Shown here piece by piece: positions 1-7,730 of a stretch of 14,644 bases of DNA. Both the position numbers and the translations under genes were made by a program. The notes under the pieces were generated by a model. It had not been told where the DNA came from and searched no databases. It was given only the letters and a program-made list of their open reading frames with translations. Every line of letters begins with the position of its first letter. Within the stretch, counting starts at the first letter, position 1. The stretch covers positions 1 to 14,644 of the forward strand of contig CANETR010000007.1 of assembly GCA_947441325.1 (NCBI GenBank), given 5' to 3'. The stretch is from Saprospiraceae bacterium. GTDB taxonomy: Bacteria; Bacteroidota; Bacteroidia; Chitinophagales; Saprospiraceae.

Positions 1-87
1 ACAGGAAATGATGGCTTTTATGTGTACGATATCAGTAAAGCTGACAAGCTTATTAGAATTGGCGGTATCAAGGCATTTGGCAATTGA
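1..87 (+). CDS. C-terminal end of a probable LVIVD-repeat protein (partial, 5' end outside window)
   Basis: Frame 1 is open from the first base and ends in TGA at 85-87, giving 28 residues that read TGNDGFYVYDISKADKL followed by IRIGGIKAFGN. The pattern of a short beta strand, Y-D-I-S, then a variable loop and I-x-x-G-G resembles the last blade of LVIVD-type beta-propeller repeats, which are common in secreted or lipid-anchored Bacteroidota proteins. Only the tail is visible, so the family call rests on one repeat and the localisation is inference. About 250 bp of AT-rich DNA without a clear hairpin follows before the next gene. Confidence 0.5.
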   Translation, partial: TGNDGFYVYDISKADKLIRIGGIKAFGN

Positions 88-338
88 ATAATTGAAGGAA
101 TAAGCTGGAAAATAACTATCTGATTAAGTAAAAATAAACTGCACTTAATTCCCAGGATAGTGAAATTGTAATTGAAAGGGCAAATAGCAAGGCACTCATT
201 GTTTCCAAATTTTAGCAGCACAATTAAGACAACTTTAGGAATAATCGAATAATAATATTGCTATTTGATTTTAGTCATTTTTTTAATTAGAAAATACCGA
301 TTTATTTGTTGTTAGTTAAGAACAATTAAAAATAAATC

Positions 339-737
339 ATGGAAATACTAATAAGTGATCACAAAACTTTGGCGGATATTAAAAATGAATTTAATGCCCT
401 TTTTCCCCATCTTAAACTCGAGTTTTACGAAAAGAAACATTCGGGAGGACATGGAAGCGATGAAAAATATCAATACGACAGTCGACTAAAAATCGGAACA
501 GTCAAAAAAAAGCCACACAGCGGCCATTTAAAAATATTGGGATCGATGAAAACGAAAGCACTGGAACAGAGTTTTCAAGACCTATATGGACTAAATGTTC
601 AGTTATTCAGACTTTCAGGTCATATTTGGTTGCAAAGCACCTCAACAGACGAATGGACTTTGTCTGAGCAAGAACTGCATTCAGCAGAAAAAAACACAAC
701 TTTGTCGTACGAAAAGGACCTTCCAGATTGGGATTAA
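339..737 (+). CDS. Conserved Bacteroidota protein of unknown function (132 aa)
   Basis: A 132-residue soluble protein with no signal peptide or membrane segment. The N-terminal half holds short beta/alpha elements (ILISDHKTLADIKNEFNALF, residues 3-22) and a basic linker around residues 50-66. The C-terminal half contains YGLNVQLFRLSGHIWLQST (residues 83-101) followed by T-D-E-W-T-L-S-E-Q. From memory, this YGLNVQ(V/L)FR-SG-xW-L-x-T-x-T-D-x-W-T-L motif marks a conserved hypothetical family found widely in Bacteroidota, but I cannot name a function. It appears monocistronic, about 250 bp from the gene before and 104 bp from the gene after. The start at 339 follows an A-rich leader (AAAAATAAATC) without a Shine-Dalgarno sequence, as is usual in the phylum. 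An intracellular location is inferred from the lack of export signals. Confidence 0.8.
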   Translation: MEILISDHKTLADIKNEFNALFPHLKLEFYEKKHSGGHGSDEKYQYDSRLKIGTVKKKPHSGHLKILGSMKTKALEQSFQDLYGLNVQLFRLSGHIWLQSTSTDEWTLSEQELHSAEKNTTLSYEKDLPDWD

Positions 738-816
738 CAGCTTTTTAATGCTTTGATAATATAAAAGCTTTATAACTACGCTGTTTTCACAGTAAAAGCT
801 ATTATTTTTGTCATCT

Positions 817-837
817 GTTTCAAAATATTTTTGAAAC
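817..837. promoter_or_regulatory. Perfect 9-bp inverted repeat directly upstream of the decarboxylase start
   Basis: GTTTCAAAA (817-825), a 3-nt centre TAT, and TTTTGAAAC (829-837) form a perfect palindrome that ends four bases before the ATG at 842 (ten before the ATG at 848). No T-run follows on the + strand, so it is a poor intrinsic terminator for the upstream gene. It could be a repressor operator or an RNA hairpin that hides the start region. This is inference: a 9-bp AT-rich palindrome can arise by chance. Confidence 0.35.
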
Positions 838-841
838 TAGG

Positions 842-2299
842 ATGACTATGGATATTCTTGAAAAATTAAACATACTCGAAAACGAATCGAGAAAGCTGGA
901 TCCCGAACCAATGTTGCGAAATCATTGGAGAAAATCAGTATCGGATTATTCAGACAGTTTTCTCGATAATATTGGGCAAATTAAGGCCTATGTAGTCAGC
1001 GAAGACAGGGGCCGCGATATTTATAACACGCCTATTGGTGAACCTAAAACAATTGAAGCACTACTCGATGTTTTGGCTTACAATGTCGATAGGCCTGGCT
1101 TGAATCCTGCATCGGGTGGGCACCTTGCTTATATTCCTGGTGGCGGACTATTTCCATCTGCCTTGGGCGACTATCTGGCCGATGTTTTCAATCGCTATGC
1201 TGGTATGTTTTTTGGCTCTCCGGGTGCTGTGCGCATGGAAAATCAACTCATACACTGGTTGTGCTCGCAAATGGGTTATCCAGACACTGCAAGCGGAAAC
1301 CTTAGCTCGGGTGGTTCTATAGCCAATATGACTGCGATTTGCACAGCTCGAGATGCTAAAAACCTTCAAGCAGCCAATTTTTCTAAAATTGTAATTTACA
1401 GCACGGCGCAGGTTCACCACTGTGTACACAAGTCTATCAATATGGTAGGACTGCGCGAAGCGGTGAAACGCAAAGTGCCAATGGACAGCGATTTTAGAAT
1501 GGACCCTATTGCGCTGAAGCGACAAATACATTCAGATATTGCCTCTGGGCTCAAGCCATTTATGGTCATTGCATCGGCAGGTACAACCGACGTAGGTGCG
1601 GTAGATCCTTTGGATGCTATAGCAGATATCTGTGCTGAATTAGATCTTTGGTTGCATGTTGATGCAGCATATGGCGGATTCTTTATCATGACCGAAGAAG
1701 TTAAATCCCTTTTCAAAGGTATAGAAAGATCAGACTCACTGGTTATAGACCCACACAAAGGCCTATTTTTGCCTTACGGAACAGGTGCTGTACTTGTTAG
1801 AAATGGACAAAAACTTTTTGAATCGCAGCATATGATGGCGAGTTATTTACAGGATGCTTATTTCGATGTAGAAGAAGTGTCGCCTGCCGATCTTTCGCCC
1901 GAACTAACGAAACATTTTAGAGGACTTCGACTCTGGCTGCCACTTCAACTTTATGGTGTGGAAACTTTCAGGGCCGCCCTTTCCGAAAAAATATGGCTTA
2001 CCAGATATTTTTACGAAGAAATTCAAAAAATTGAAGGTTTTGAAGTGGGTCCTTATCCTCAACTTTCTGTTATGACCTACAGGTATGTACCTGAAAGTGG
2101 GGATGCTAATGCTTTCAATGCCCGTCTTGTGGAGGAAGTAAGGAACGATGGCCGAGTTTTTCTGTCTTCAACCATGATTGAGGGCGTTTTTTATATTCGT
2201 TTGGCAGTATTGTCTTTCAGGACTCATTTGTCAACTATTCAGACCTGTTTGCAGGTGCTCCAAGAGAAGAGCGCCCTGCTTGCCAAAGGTTTTAATTGA
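842..2299 (+). CDS. PLP-dependent group II amino-acid decarboxylase (AADC/GAD-like)
   Basis: A 485-residue cytoplasmic enzyme of fold type I, expected to decarboxylate an amino acid to the amine and CO2. Visible family features are the SSGGSIANM segment that binds the cofactor phosphate (about 155-163), H192 in QVHHCVH at the position of the histidine that stacks on the PLP ring, the ASAGTTDVGAVD segment (244-255), HVDAAYGG (272-279) with D274 that pairs with the pyridine nitrogen, and the Schiff-base lysine K306 in DPHKG. Length is normal for bacterial aromatic-L-amino-acid/2,4-diaminobutyrate/glutamate decarboxylase relatives. The substrate cannot be told from sequence. Two in-frame starts compete: ATG 842 has nothing useful upstream, while ATG 848 has AGGA (839-842) at a 5-nt spacing and may be the real start, which would remove two residues. 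A DUF4240 gene follows after 12 bp and is probably co-transcribed. Confidence 0.93.
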   Translation: MTMDILEKLNILENESRKLDPEPMLRNHWRKSVSDYSDSFLDNIGQIKAYVVSEDRGRDIYNTPIGEPKTIEALLDVLAYNVDRPGLNPASGGHLAYIPGGGLFPSALGDYLADVFNRYAGMFFGSPGAVRMENQLIHWLCSQMGYPDTASGNLSSGGSIANMTAICTARDAKNLQAANFSKIVIYSTAQVHHCVHKSINMVGLREAVKRKVPMDSDFRMDPIALKRQIHSDIASGLKPFMVIASAGTTDVGAVDPLDAIADICAELDLWLHVDAAYGGFFIMTEEVKSLFKGIERSDSLVIDPHKGLFLPYGTGAVLVRNGQKLFESQHMMASYLQDAYFDVEEVSPADLSPELTKHFRGLRLWLPLQLYGVETFRAALSEKIWLTRYFYEEIQKIEGFEVGPYPQLSVMTYRYVPESGDANAFNARLVEEVRNDGRVFLSSTMIEGVFYIRLAVLSFRTHLSTIQTCLQVLQEKSALLAKGFN

Positions 2300-2311
2300 A
2301 ATTTTATCTAT

Positions 2312-2914
2312 ATGTTTATTGATGATTTTTGGTCACTAATAGAGGATAGCAGAGCTTATGCAGCTAATGACCGTGAAAAACAACTGGAATTCATTCGCAA
2401 AGAACTGGAAGAAACCACCTCTGATATTATACGACGTTATTGCGTCTATCTGATGGGATTGTTAAAAAAAGCCTGTTCAGAAGATATGTGGGCAGCCTTT
2501 TATACAATGAATGGGGGCTATGAGGAATGGGGCTTCGAAGATTTTCGATACTGGCTCATTGCGCATGGGCGCGAATTTTGGGAAAAAACTTTAGAGAATC
2601 CTATTGATTTTTTACATCAGCATGTTAACATTGCCGAAGGTGAAAACCCCGATGTTACTTTTTATGGATTTTGGTCTGTATTCAAAACAGCTTATGAGAA
2701 AAAAAGCGCTGCTGAGTTGAATAATAGTTTGGATTGGGCAAAGGCCTATGAGGAAGTACAGAAGGTAGAGCTGGAGCTCGAAAAAATAATGCGCCCAATG
2801 GCAAATAGCTATCAAATAAGAAAATTATACCCTGCTATGTATGAAAAGTTTTTTCAACAGTATTATTATCTTTTGAAGTTATACCAGGAGCAGAAGAATA
2901 ATTCAACATCATAA
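2312..2914 (+). CDS. DUF4240 domain-containing protein
   Basis: A 200-residue, mostly helical soluble protein. It opens with FIDDFWSLIEDSR (residues 2-14), the D-x-F-W-x-L-I-E signature at the N-terminus of DUF4240 proteins, and carries the family's central block around residues 67-101, with E-E-W-G-F-E-D-F-R-Y-W-L-I-A-H-G and then EFWEKTLENPIDFL. The biochemical role of the family is unknown. The last 100 residues are charged and helix-prone, with aromatic runs near residues 180-191. The start codon follows the decarboxylase stop by 12 bp with no recognisable Shine-Dalgarno, which suggests one transcript with that gene. The stop overlaps the first base of the downstream terminator hairpin. 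The family call is from the motif; co-function with the decarboxylase is inference only. Confidence 0.85.
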   Translation: MFIDDFWSLIEDSRAYAANDREKQLEFIRKELEETTSDIIRRYCVYLMGLLKKACSEDMWAAFYTMNGGYEEWGFEDFRYWLIAHGREFWEKTLENPIDFLHQHVNIAEGENPDVTFYGFWSVFKTAYEKKSAAELNNSLDWAKAYEEVQKVELELEKIMRPMANSYQIRKLYPAMYEKFFQQYYYLLKLYQEQKNNSTS

Positions 2915-2956
2915 AAAAATCCCCGATTCAAGATTAGACTGAATCGGGGATTTTTT
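2914..2956. terminator. Bidirectional intrinsic terminator
   Basis: A perfect 17-bp inverted repeat, AAAAAATCCCCGATTCA (2914-2930) and its reverse complement (2940-2956), with a 9-nt loop. It has a GC-containing core (TCCCCGATTCA) and ends in T6 on both strands. It sits between the convergent genes ending at 2914 and 2964, so it should terminate both transcripts. Confidence 0.93.
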
Positions 2957-2963
2957 GTAGAAT

Positions 2964-3317
2964 TTACCTGCTCATTTGTAATGCAAGTGCAACTTCGGTA
3001 CAACGTTCTGTTAAAATTTTCATGACATTTTTTTCGAACTGTGAACGCTGCTCGCGCGGTAATTTTCTGACAGATTCCTGTACTTCCTGCATTTTTATAC
3101 ATTCCTGTGTTTTGCGCAAGGAAACCAGGTAGTCGCCCTTTGCTTTTTCCTTAATTTCGGCATCTTTGGCATCTTTGTATGATTTTGCAGTCAGGGTCAG
3201 GTTCTGTTCCTGAGCGCAGTTACAATAACGCTTTGCAACTTCATCTGCGGTAATTTCACCAGTATTAAAAGAGTTTGAAAAACTGAGTAAAGCGATGAGA
3301 ATTGTTAGAATATTCAT
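2964..3317 (-). CDS. Small exported four-cysteine protein, function unknown
   Basis: A 117-residue protein with a hydrophobic N-terminus (MNILTILIALLSFSNSF) that looks like a short signal peptide, although its n-region lacks a basic residue. The mature part is charged and helix-prone, and carries four cysteines: C32 and C34 in YCNCAQE, C73 in ECIK, and C106 in ERCTEVA. The spacing suggests a helical bundle stapled by disulfides in the periplasm, a pattern seen in many unnamed small Bacteroidota exported proteins; I do not recognise a named family. It lies 62 bp downstream of the stop of the large surface protein and has its own candidate -7 element at 3340-3347, so it may be transcribed separately or by read-through. 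The bidirectional hairpin at 2914-2956 ends it. Confidence 0.75.
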   Translation of the reverse strand: MNILTILIALLSFSNSFNTGEITADEVAKRYCNCAQEQNLTLTAKSYKDAKDAEIKEKAKGDYLVSLRKTQECIKMQEVQESVRKLPREQRSQFEKNVMKILTERCTEVALALQMSR

Positions 3318-3339
3318 AATAATTAGATTTAAGCTTTGG

Positions 3340-3347
3340 CAAAAGTA
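3340..3347 (-). promoter_or_regulatory. Candidate Bacteroidota -7 element (TACTTTTG)
   Basis: On the minus strand this octamer matches the Bacteroidota consensus TAnnTTTG exactly and lies 22 bp upstream of the start at 3317. The nearest upstream TTTG (3377-3374) is 26 nt away, longer than the usual 17-23 nt, so the -33 half is weak. Confidence 0.35.
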
Positions 3348-3379
3348 TAAAAAATTGCTTTATTTTAAAAATACAAACA

Positions 3380-6211
3380 CTATTGTTTTCCACCATGTAT
3401 AATGTGTATGTTCCCTTTTAGTGGCTCTGGCGCAGGACAGTCTATGCAATTTAGGTTGATAATGCAGGTATAAAAATAAACATCCTCGGCAAGTAATTTT
3501 CCGCTGCCCTGGTCTGTACCGTTCCAGCTGATTTCAGGGTCATTGGTTTGAAATACCATTTGTCCCCAGCGGTTGAAAACTTTGAAATCTACGTTTCTGA
3601 TAAATCGGTAAGGCAGACAGGGTCTGAACAAATCATTGGCATTGTCACCATTGGGTGTAAATACATTTGGTAATTCATAAAATGGACAGTTGTCGGTTTG
3701 GACAATTGCGCTTGGTGAACTTTCATTGCCACCCGCAGTTCCTTCAATAGAATCGACCGCAGTTACATAATAACATCCGGCTAAGTTTCCACCGGAAGGC
3801 TGATGCTGATATACTGTATCAGAAAGATTTGTAAACTCCATCACCAATTCATACTGTCCATTGCAGAAAGGAGAGAAATAGAGTCTGTAACCGGCAACGT
3901 CCCATGCACAGGTGTCATCAGATTTTTGCCACTTAATTTCATTAAACATCATATCTGCTTCCATGATGAAACCTTCACAAAGTCCACGGCCTTGTTCATA
4001 GGCATCGTCTGTAAATCTCTCACAGCCTGAAATAGAAGCGACTGCAATAGGAGGGCAGGGAGCCAAAGTATCAATTGGAGTGCCGCAGGCAATCTGCGAT
4101 TTATTGTACAAAGGATCAGGAATGCCCGGAATTCCATAACTGCCTATGCTTTTTATATAATAGCAATAGTTTTCACCATTATTTAGACCATTGTGGGCAT
4201 AGTTTAGAACGCTAACTGTATCTAATACTGTATAAGTTCCACTGCTTGTTGGTGTTTCGAGATAAACTACATAGCGAGTATTAGTCCATGGTACATTATG
4301 AGCCCAACTCAAATTGTTTGTTCTGTCGCTCGAACTTACCGTTAAGAATACAGAGGAAGCAACATTTGTAAATCCAAGTGTATCTCCGTTTGAATAAAAG
4401 GCAACCCGATAGCTGTAAGCTTTTTCTGTAGTATTGAGTAAAGAATCGATAATCTCTGTTGAAGAGCCGATAGCTGTATAACTGTTATAAACTGGAGATG
4501 ACCATATTGGAGTCAATTGAAAGTTACTGCCCGGCATATCATCGGAACGGAATAGCTCGTATCTGTAAGGTGGAAGATTTATAAGCGTGTCTAATTCATC
4601 AGCCTGTGGTCTTTCCCATTTAACCAATATTTTGCCAATTGTCAATTCTGTTGTTTCAACATCAACATTGGTAATCAAAGGTAGATCTTGAGCCATTTGA
4701 ACGCATTTTTCAGCAGAAGGTTTGCCAGAGACAGGACCTGCGAAATTATTAGTTCCTGCCAAAGGCGTAGCAAATTCTGCCAGAATCCTGTAACTGTAAA
4801 TTGCACCAGGTTGAACCGTATTGTCATTGTAAATGTATGAAGCTCCACTTGCAGTGGTTACCAAACTGCCGAAATTAAGCATTGTATATCCTCTGCCTGC
4901 AAGGCCAATTTCGCAGGTATCGGGTGTAAAGCCATCGCAGGTGTTTTTGCGCCAAACGGAAAATCCAAGGAAATTTGGAGAGCCCGTACAAGCATATGGA
5001 CTATCCCAGCTCAATCTTACATTTCCGGCCGATACATTTGACTGAAGATTTTCTACCGGAGGACCTATAACCTTGATAAGCACCACCTTAAAGGTTGCTA
5101 GGGAGGCGTCTACCTGACCTCCATTGGTCGTGTAGGTGTCTCTTGCTTTGAAAACCAATTGATAAGGTTGTTGTTGGATATGAGAACAGGTTGTTTGCCA
5201 GCGGAAAGTAGCATTAAGCGGAGAAAATCCAGTTGAATTGGGGAAAACAGCAGGCGAGCTGCTCAGTACCAGCGGACCTCCTGTTGCAGTAAGGGTAATT
5301 AGCTGCTGTGGTAAATCTGAATCGGTTGCAATGACATCAAACTCAATCAAAGTGCCCGCTTCAACACAAATCTCTTCCGGAACCTGCAATTGAGGTGGCG
5401 TATTCTGTGCATCCCTTATCTCTATTTGAATATCCCTAACGATGCCACCCAGATAAAGTCCGTTTCGATAAGATTTTACTAAAATAGCAATATTGTATTC
5501 TCCCGCAACCTGTGGAGCGTTCCAAGTGAACAACCCGGTTCTTACATCGAATGTAAAAATGTTATTTGGACCTGGCCCTACATCAGATACTAGTCGATAG
5601 CCAGGCACAGGAGTAGCTACATTACTGGCAGGCACAATTAGTTCATAGGCTACGCTATCCCCGTCAGGGTCATATCCATTAGGTGTATGTTGAAAAACTT
5701 GTCCTACAACACCAAAATCGATAGGAGGCTCTAAAAGGATAGGAGAGCTGTTATTGCCAAAAATAGAAGTGGCAAAAAGAAAAACCTCTGTTTGAAGATA
5801 GAATTCAACGTTTACAGAATTTCCGCCATTTATGTTGAGAATATTCTCGTTTCTGTTAGGATCTTGCATCCACATAATGTACGGTTGTCCACCCGGATTA
5901 GGACCCGGATAAGTATGCGTTGCGATGTACTCGTTTCTCCTGATGTCGGGGTGTACCATTACAAAATTGTCTCTTGGAATGGTATTTACAGCACCGTCTC
6001 CCCAATGAATTTCAAGAGATGGTCTGTCGGCATGTATTGCCTGGCCACTAATTTTGGTATAAGTCGTTATTTTAACTTCTATTGAAAGAGGACCAATTTG
6101 GCGATAGGTTATTTCGCCTGCTCTGTTGTGAGTGGCTTTTAAGCTATTGCTGATGCTGAGAAATGACATCAGCAAGACAAGGGTGCAGAAGAGGTATTTT
6201 TTCATATTCAT
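3380..6211 (-). CDS. Large T9SS-secreted surface protein with gliding-motility-type (type B) C-terminal domain
   Basis: A 943-residue modular protein, predicted to be secreted. Residues 1-26 form a signal peptide (MNMKKYLFCTLVLLMSF, cleavage likely near SLKA). THNRAGEITY (27-36) opens an N-terminal module often seen in Bacteroidota CHU_C proteins. Residues about 165-265 look like a cadherin/putative-Ig module (NGYDPDGDSVAYELI; then FDVRTGLFTWNAP). Residues about 385-840 hold several fibronectin type III-like repeats with SYRI/AYSYRV/YCYYIKSIG strands. Residues 847-940 form the CHU_C sorting domain: LPNVFTPNGDNANDLFRP, KVFNRWGQMVFQT, SWNGTDQ, EDVYFYTC and KGNIHIIH. Type B domains direct passage across the outer membrane by T9SS and usually rely on a PorP/SprF-like partner; no such gene is next to it here. 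There are many cysteines. No catalytic domain is seen, so an adhesive or structural role is inferred. The start at 6211 has a second ATG two codons later. Confidence 0.9.
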   Translation of the reverse strand: MNMKKYLFCTLVLLMSFLSISNSLKATHNRAGEITYRQIGPLSIEVKITTYTKISGQAIHADRPSLEIHWGDGAVNTIPRDNFVMVHPDIRRNEYIATHTYPGPNPGGQPYIMWMQDPNRNENILNINGGNSVNVEFYLQTEVFLFATSIFGNNSSPILLEPPIDFGVVGQVFQHTPNGYDPDGDSVAYELIVPASNVATPVPGYRLVSDVGPGPNNIFTFDVRTGLFTWNAPQVAGEYNIAILVKSYRNGLYLGGIVRDIQIEIRDAQNTPPQLQVPEEICVEAGTLIEFDVIATDSDLPQQLITLTATGGPLVLSSSPAVFPNSTGFSPLNATFRWQTTCSHIQQQPYQLVFKARDTYTTNGGQVDASLATFKVVLIKVIGPPVENLQSNVSAGNVRLSWDSPYACTGSPNFLGFSVWRKNTCDGFTPDTCEIGLAGRGYTMLNFGSLVTTASGASYIYNDNTVQPGAIYSYRILAEFATPLAGTNNFAGPVSGKPSAEKCVQMAQDLPLITNVDVETTELTIGKILVKWERPQADELDTLINLPPYRYELFRSDDMPGSNFQLTPIWSSPVYNSYTAIGSSTEIIDSLLNTTEKAYSYRVAFYSNGDTLGFTNVASSVFLTVSSSDRTNNLSWAHNVPWTNTRYVVYLETPTSSGTYTVLDTVSVLNYAHNGLNNGENYCYYIKSIGSYGIPGIPDPLYNKSQIACGTPIDTLAPCPPIAVASISGCERFTDDAYEQGRGLCEGFIMEADMMFNEIKWQKSDDTCAWDVAGYRLYFSPFCNGQYELVMEFTNLSDTVYQHQPSGGNLAGCYYVTAVDSIEGTAGGNESSPSAIVQTDNCPFYELPNVFTPNGDNANDLFRPCLPYRFIRNVDFKVFNRWGQMVFQTNDPEISWNGTDQGSGKLLAEDVYFYTCIINLNCIDCPAPEPLKGNIHIIHGGKQ

Positions 6212-6344
6212 TATTAATCCGTCCGCTAAAATAACAAAAATTCTCCTAAAAGGGTTTTTTTTAACAGAGTTTATAATAAAACGAACTGAGATTAAAATTG
6301 AATAGTTGTTATGTAAGATTTTATTTTGCGTATTTGTGCAAAAA

Positions 6345-7334
6345 TCAATTTATCTCCTTACTCAATTCATCGATGATGCTCATACAAAGCGCTGTCTCAT
6401 CAATGAATTTTTGTAAAATTTCTTCTTGATTGTCAATTAGGCTTTTGTGTAGCGAAACTTTTAGTAAATCTTTTCTGTAGGGCATCGCCACATATATTTT
6501 GTTTTGAATGAAGGCAAAACTCGGTAAAACTTTCCAGCGGGCATAAATATCCAAAATAGATTGTATAAGATTTTGACTCAATAATTTCTGAGATTCAATT
6601 TCTTCGGTACAGTAAACCACAAAGTGCTTTTCGAAATCCGGATATTGCTCAAGGTATATCATAGAACCCTTGTGTGCTAAAGAGCCCAGGCTTTTTTGTA
6701 AAAATTTACCAAAATTGCCAAACATTTTTTCTGCACTGTCCGGCAGTATATATGTTTCGCCATAAGTACTTTTGTTGGAATTGATTATGATGAAAATTCC
6801 TTTAAATATTGGGGTGGTATTGGTTGTTGTTTTTGTCTGTCCATTACTGTATGACGTAGATTGACTGCGTCTTTTGACATCTAGTTCAGACATTTCGAAA
6901 CTTACCCCATTATGCTTTCCACTAAAATAATCCTCAGCTTCGTAAACGTTATGATTGCTGCTGAAAAGTTGTGAGCTGTTAAAATCAGTTTTATTCACTC
7001 CATGCTCTGCCTGATAATTGACATCGGGCATCATCGTTTCAACAATACGTTTAAGAATATTTGATTTAAAATGGTTTTTATATTCTTTTTGGGCTTTAGA
7101 AGCAGTGAAATTATAGACAATAATTGATGCCAGTAAAAGTATAATGCCTAAAACAAAAAAAAGAATCGGATAAAATTTCATTAAAGCCATTACGAAAAAT
7201 GAAATACCGAGTAATACCGAACTGAGGGTAAAAATTACTCCGTTCTTGTATTTCGAAGCTTTTTCTAATCTAATTTCTTCCGCATTGAATAAAACTGAAG
7301 ATAATTCCTGTCGAATTTCAGAGAGTGTTTTCAT
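6345..7334 (-). CDS. DUF3137 domain-containing membrane protein
   Basis: A 329-residue protein with a short cytoplasmic N-terminus, two adjacent transmembrane helices (about residues 32-52 and 55-76) and a long soluble C-terminal domain. The soluble part contains MPDVNYQ (about 102-108), YEAEDYFSGKHNGVSFEMSE, a threonine/asparagine-rich loop with NGQTKTTTNTTPIFKGIFII, and near the end FAFIQNKIYVAMPY. This arrangement matches DUF3137, whose function is not known. The gene starts 3 bp after the stop of the cytochrome c gene and is the last gene of the leftward cluster. Its link to the SCO/cytochrome genes may therefore be functional or only positional. No clear intrinsic terminator follows its stop. 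Confidence 0.85.
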   Translation of the reverse strand: MKTLSEIRQELSSVLFNAEEIRLEKASKYKNGVIFTLSSVLLGISFFVMALMKFYPILFFVLGIILLLASIIVYNFTASKAQKEYKNHFKSNILKRIVETMMPDVNYQAEHGVNKTDFNSSQLFSSNHNVYEAEDYFSGKHNGVSFEMSELDVKRRSQSTSYSNGQTKTTTNTTPIFKGIFIIINSNKSTYGETYILPDSAEKMFGNFGKFLQKSLGSLAHKGSMIYLEQYPDFEKHFVVYCTEEIESQKLLSQNLIQSILDIYARWKVLPSFAFIQNKIYVAMPYRKDLLKVSLHKSLIDNQEEILQKFIDETALCMSIIDELSKEIN

Positions 7335-7337
7335 GAT

Positions 7338-7724
7338 TTAGGGGCAGTTTTTAGTTATGCTAGTAATTTCATCGGGGCCAATAAATCTGTGTTTGTTTCC
7401 CCATGAATTGAGTGTATAATTCAGAATGTTGGCAATTTCTATAGCGCTAAGATCTTTTATGGCTGGCATGGCATTTTCAAATTCAATTCCATTAACCAGA
7501 ATTTTTCCTTCAAGTCCTTTTGTAATCCAACAAGCAGCATAAGGCCCTGCTGCTAAAAACATATCTGCCTTGGCTAGAGGTGGAATAAGCGCTTGCAATC
7601 CCTCGCCATTTTGACCATGACAACCTGAACAATGTTTGATATATAAATTTTTTCCTTCCGGATAAGTTTCAATACTGTTACAGGAAAAACATAAAATGAG
7701 CACAAAAAATAAAAATACTCTCAC
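7338..7724 (-). CDS. Monoheme cytochrome c lipoprotein
   Basis: A 128-residue class I cytochrome c. The N-terminus MRVFLFFVLILCFSC is a signal peptide with a loose lipobox, which would place the lipid on C15. The heme site is CSGCH (32-36) in HCSGCHGQNGEG, and M86 in NAMPAI is the likely sixth heme ligand; A-I-E-I-A-N-I-L-N-Y-T-L-N-S-W-G (94-109) is the usual C-terminal helix. It should carry one heme and shuttle electrons on the periplasmic face of a membrane. It lies between the SCO gene (6 bp) and DUF3137 (3 bp), so the three are probably one transcript. Cytochromes with this layout often sit beside SCO in Bacteroidota. The electron partner is unknown. C65 in YAACW is an extra cysteine whose role is unclear. 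Confidence 0.93.
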   Translation of the reverse strand: MRVFLFFVLILCFSCNSIETYPEGKNLYIKHCSGCHGQNGEGLQALIPPLAKADMFLAAGPYAACWITKGLEGKILVNGIEFENAMPAIKDLSAIEIANILNYTLNSWGNKHRFIGPDEITSITKNCP

Positions 7725-7730
7725 TGTAAC

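Noticed and set aside
18..221. Minus-strand open frame of 67 codons
   Set aside because: It overlaps the end of the plus-strand partial gene and AT-rich intergenic DNA, has no recognisable family pattern, and its hydrophobicity follows from AT-rich codons.
739..769. AGCTTTT/AAAAGCT pair after the 132-residue gene, considered as a terminator
   Set aside because: A 7-bp stem with a 17-nt loop and no T-run is too weak to call.
6324..6343. TTTTGC/GCAAAA hairpin after the DUF3137 gene, considered as a terminator
   Set aside because: The stem is only 6 bp and AT-rich, and on the minus strand it is followed by an A-rich stretch, not a T-run.
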